From Candidatus Saccharimonadota bacterium (GTDB taxonomy: Bacteria > Patescibacteriota > Saccharimonadia > UBA4664), in assembly GCA_029237755.1 (NCBI GenBank), contig JAQZBT010000008.1, positions 1 through 15,707 on the forward strand: 15,707 bases of DNA, written 5' to 3'. Positions 12,596 to 15,707 of this stretch are shown here, piece after piece (within the stretch, counting starts at the first letter, position 1; each line of letters begins with the position of its first letter). Both the position numbers and the translations under genes were made by a program. The notes under the pieces were generated by a model. The model ran no database searches. It had not been told where the DNA came from and saw only the letters and a program-made list of their open reading frames with translations.

Positions 12596-13273
12596 TCATT
12601 CGGTCGGAGGGGTCAGGTACTCACTGACCACTTTTGCTGTGAAGGTGTCTACCTCAAGCTCTGGGATCTGCGGGTAGTGCTGGTCACTTTCAGGGTACTG
12701 AACGAGTGGCTGCCGCGCGATGAAGCCGGCGAAAAGCGTGGTCAGCCCGAGGCGCTGTTGATCAGACATCAGGGTCACCGAAGTTTGCCACCGGAGCTTG
12801 GGTGTCGTCAGCAGCTGAGTGACATGCGTCAACGGCGAGTGCTCATGCGCCAATTGGTACAGTTTTGTGACTTGGAGGGCCAGGCTCTCGCGCTGATGAC
12901 CGTGAGACTGCAGGCGGTGCAGGAAGTAGACCACCAAGTCTTCGGTCACTTTGTAAAGCCGGCCGTCTTTGGGCTGCGTAAGCCCGATCATGCGCTGCGC
13001 CATCAAAAATAGTTTGTCAGTGCTGAGGCTGGAGATGAGGTAGTCACCAGGCTTTGCCAGGTAGGCCGCAAAGGTCTGCGGCAGCTGTGCGGCAAGCAGG
13101 GCAGGCGATGGACCTTGGTACTCGATGCCCAGTTCGGCCGCGAGCTGATGCATCAGGCTGACGTAGTCGGCGATGTAGAGGTGGGTCACGGCGCTGGTTT
13201 CGAACTTGATCGCGTAACGGCCGAGATCAGGGTCGGTTTGCACGATAGGGACCGGGGTTGTCGAAGTTTCCAT
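12596..13273 (-). CDS. Unknown 225-residue protein, tandem paralogue of the gene at 11786
   Basis: No family is recognised. Mostly helical, soluble, no signal peptide. The N-terminus (1-28) is variable. Residues about 35-160 align with the downstream neighbour, best at DLVVYFLHRLQSHGHQRESL and the following LALQVTKLYQLAHEH. The last 20 residues (VDTFTAKVVSEYL) match in position the FTDIVNHACPAYI end of the neighbour. The ATG at 13273 has AGAGGA four bases upstream, a strong ribosome site. A TATACC about 40 bases before the start is a possible -10. The gap to gpmA is only 62 bases, so partial read-through from gpmA is possible. What the pair does is unknown. Confidence 0.65.
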   Translation of the reverse strand: METSTTPVPIVQTDPDLGRYAIKFETSAVTHLYIADYVSLMHQLAAELGIEYQGPSPALLAAQLPQTFAAYLAKPGDYLISSLSTDKLFLMAQRMIGLTQPKDGRLYKVTEDLVVYFLHRLQSHGHQRESLALQVTKLYQLAHEHSPLTHVTQLLTTPKLRWQTSVTLMSDQQRLGLTTLFAGFIARQPLVQYPESDQHYPQIPELEVDTFTAKVVSEYLTPPTE

Positions 13274-13335
13274 CTGTTCCTCTTTCTCGAGGGTTGGGCA
13301 GATGGAAAAACGGTATAAGTTTTGGGCCGCTATGT

Positions 13336-13968
13336 CTATGCCGGCGGGCGGTCGATGTCGAGCTTGCGGCGCTCTTTGGCCAGGACTTTGCCATGCTTGT
13401 CGAAGGTATAGATAAGGACTTCACCGAACGGCATCTCGAGCTGCTGGACTTGGTTGCTGTCGAGTTCGTCGAGGTGCTTGATGAGGGCGCGGAGGGTGTT
13501 GCCGTGGGCGGTGACGAGGACGTTGTGGTCGTGTTTGAGTTCGGGGAGGATATTGGCGTCGTAGTAGGGAACGGCGCGGCGGTAGACCTGTTTTAAGGTT
13601 TCGCCGTCGGGGACCGGATCGTCCCAGCCGCGGCGCCAGCGCTGGAACTGCTTTTCACCGAAGCGTTCTTCGACGGCCCATTTGTTCATGCCGGTGAGTT
13701 CGCCGTAGTCGCGCTCGTTGAGGGCGGCGTCGGAGTGGACGGGGACGTGTGTCCAGTGGTTGGTGTCGAGGATGATGGCGAGGGTGTCTTTGGCGCGGGA
13801 GAGGAGCGAAGTGAAGGCGACTTTGGGAGGGGTATCTTTGATGAGTGCGGCCATCTGTTTGGCTTCGCCGCGGCCTTTGTGAGTCAGGGGTACGTCCCAG
13901 GTGCCGGTCCAGAGGGATTTGGCGTTGAATTGGGATTCGCCGTGGCGCGTGAGGATGAGGTGGGCCAT
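13336..13968 (-). CDS. gpmA: 2,3-bisphosphoglycerate-dependent phosphoglycerate mutase
   Basis: Interconverts 3- and 2-phosphoglycerate in glycolysis. A 210-residue protein of the histidine phosphatase superfamily. Seen: the catalytic LTRHGES motif (6-12) with phospho-accepting His9 and Arg8, followed by FNAKSLWTGTWDVPLTHKG, which is characteristic of the dPGM branch; SLLSRAKDT with Arg58; the proton donor Glu85 in NERDYGELTG; WRRGWDDPVPDGETL, the substrate-binding segment specific to dPGM; and His155 in TAHGNTLRAL. It is shorter than the usual 230-250 residues, mainly at the C-terminus, but no key residue is missing. The ATG at 13968 has no Shine-Dalgarno; a TTTAAT six bases upstream suggests a leaderless message. 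Assignment to dPGM rather than a general phosphatase is firm from the WDVPLT and PDGE motifs. Confidence 0.93.
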   Translation of the reverse strand: MAHLILTRHGESQFNAKSLWTGTWDVPLTHKGRGEAKQMAALIKDTPPKVAFTSLLSRAKDTLAIILDTNHWTHVPVHSDAALNERDYGELTGMNKWAVEERFGEKQFQRWRRGWDDPVPDGETLKQVYRRAVPYYDANILPELKHDHNVLVTAHGNTLRALIKHLDELDSNQVQQLEMPFGEVLIYTFDKHGKVLAKERRKLDIDRPPA

Positions 13969-13974
13969 GTGTTA

Positions 13975-13980
13975 ATTAAA
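13975..13980 (-). promoter_or_regulatory. Possible -10 box for a leaderless gpmA message
   Basis: On the minus strand TTTAAT is followed by six bases (TAACAC) and the ATG. It differs from consensus at the important second base, and an overlapping TATGCT five bases further up is an alternative. No convincing -35 is seen. Confidence 0.33.
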
Positions 13981-14001
13981 GCATAAGCAGAGTGTGACTG
14001 T

Positions 14002-14091
14002 TGCCCCAGGGGCATGCGCGGTCGGGCGAAAGGATGGTGTAGCTACGTTGTTATGCCACATTTGTGGGCAAGGGGCTGCGCCCCTGGGGCA
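14002..14091. repeat. GC-rich inverted repeat between pyrB and gpmA
   Basis: TGCCCCAGGGGC (14002-14013) and GCCCCTGGGGCA (14080-14091) are perfect 12-base inverted copies, and each is itself a near palindrome. Inside lie AGGGGC-TGC-GCCCCT (14071-14085) and a GCCAC/GTGGGC hairpin (14055-14069). It begins six bases after the pyrB stop. It may act as a terminator or 3'-end block for pyrE-pyrB, though no T-run follows any of the stems. Confidence 0.5.
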
Positions 14092-14097
14092 TTGTCG

Positions 14098-15053
<956 letters not shown>

Positions 15054-15057
<4 letters not shown>

Positions 15058-15689
15058 TTGGCGGCTCCTTTGGCGGCGAGGAATTTCTTGCCATGACCGA
15101 CTTCGGTGTTTACGGGTACGCCGTCGCGGCAGAGCGGGCATTCTTCGGCTTCGTAGGAGGGAGTTTCGAGCACCGCCAGCGATGAGAATGGCGCTCCCAT
15201 GGATTCGGTCGTGACTCGTTTCGTATCCTTATTGACCATGACGCAGACGTTAGCGACTTCGCCGCCGGCGGCGCGCACGCTACTCACCACGGACTTGATG
15301 GAGCCGCCGGTGGTGGTGAGGTCTTCGACGAGCAGGACTTTTTTGCCGGCGACGAGCTTGTCATAACCGCGCTTGAAGATCTGTTCGCTGGATTCATTTT
15401 TCTCGGTGTAAACGCTTAGGACTTCGCGGCCCTTGAGCTTGGAGAGATGGTAGGCGGTCCAAGTCGAGAGGATGATGCCGCCGACCGAGGGGCCGACTAC
15501 GACGTCGACGTCGAGGTGTTGGTTGGCCTTGGCCAGCAGCTCGCCCATTTGGGAAGTCTCGGCGGTGTGGGGGTAGAGGGCGTCTTTGTTGATGTAGGTC
15601 GGGATATGGCGCCCGGAGGTACCTACAAAATGACCGTCCAGGACGGCCTTAGTTTTCCGTAATAGTTCTAGGGCTGCGTTGTCTGGCAC
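15054..15689 (-). CDS. pyrE: Orotate phosphoribosyltransferase
   Basis: Makes orotidine monophosphate from orotate and PRPP. A 211-residue type I phosphoribosyltransferase: the PRPP loop VLLVEDLTTTGGS (118-130) with the acidic pair Glu122-Asp123, a VVVGPSVGGIILS substrate loop (63-75), and the flexible loop YTEKNESSEQIFKRGYD (94-110), which is more divergent. Near the end it carries ECPLCRDGVPVNTEVGHGKKF (183-203), a short Cys-x-x-Cys tail seen in some longer bacterial OPRTs but absent from the E. coli type. The start is GTG at 15689, five bases after a strong GAGGAGG. It is translationally coupled to pyrB. A TAA (15690-15692) immediately precedes the GTG, in the frame YREEV-stop from the window edge, so another gene may end there. 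Confidence 0.92.
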
Positions 15690-15707
15690 TTAGACCTCCT
15701 CTCGGTA

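Noticed and set aside
15058..15141. 28-residue N-terminal extension of pyrB
   Set aside because: It lies inside pyrE, is Arg-rich and unlike ATCase; the ATG at 15057 has AAGGAG and the ATGA overlap.

Overview
This is a compact bacterial window of roughly 60% GC (estimated by eye) that uses the standard bacterial code with TGA as a stop. The organism cannot be named from the sequence. Very short gaps, ATGA start/stop overlaps, convergent genes that share stop-codon bases, and several genes whose ATG sits 6-7 bases after a -10 box fit a small streamlined genome. A member of the Patescibacteria (for example Saccharibacteria-like) is my best guess, held with low to moderate confidence.

Layout. 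(1) 1-2131: the tail of a plus-strand gene, a class V aminotransferase on the minus strand, and a divergent membrane-anchored SH3b protein with a Pro-Thr stalk. (2) 2128-5602, minus strand: a tightly overlapping operon. Read from its 5' end it has a possible Nif11-like leader ORF, a 65-residue hydrophobic peptide, an M50-like intramembrane metalloprotease with a possible PqqD/RRE-like front domain, an ABC ATPase, a 12-TM permease and a small 2-TM protein. I read it as a peptide maturation and export system of the bacteriocin/RiPP type; this is the most interesting part of the window. (3) 5591-6732: a stand-alone PAS protein and a convergent ferredoxin-reductase-like flavoprotein. (4) 6907-8586: a six-hairpin glycosidase-like protein resembling glycogen debranching enzyme domains, followed by about 340 bases rich in hairpins. 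(5) 8930-10465: a MazG/dCTPase-like pyrophosphohydrolase, then two unknown genes that diverge from a promoter region with two operator-like palindromes. (6) 10538-13273, minus strand: a second lone PAS protein, a cupredoxin-like surface protein without the copper cysteine, a structured intergenic element, and two diverged tandem paralogues of unknown function, each with a look-alike terminator. (7) 13336-15689, minus strand: phosphoglycerate mutase gpmA, then aspartate carbamoyltransferase pyrB, which overlaps the upstream orotate phosphoribosyltransferase pyrE.

How genes work together. pyrE-pyrB is a translationally coupled pyrimidine unit. The protease, ATPase, permease and small peptides form a second coupled unit. 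Most of the unknown genes (9418, 9971, 11786, 12596) look like single-gene transcription units with a Shine-Dalgarno and their own terminator, in contrast to the leaderless housekeeping-type genes. No tRNA, rRNA, CRISPR array, insertion sequence or origin was seen.
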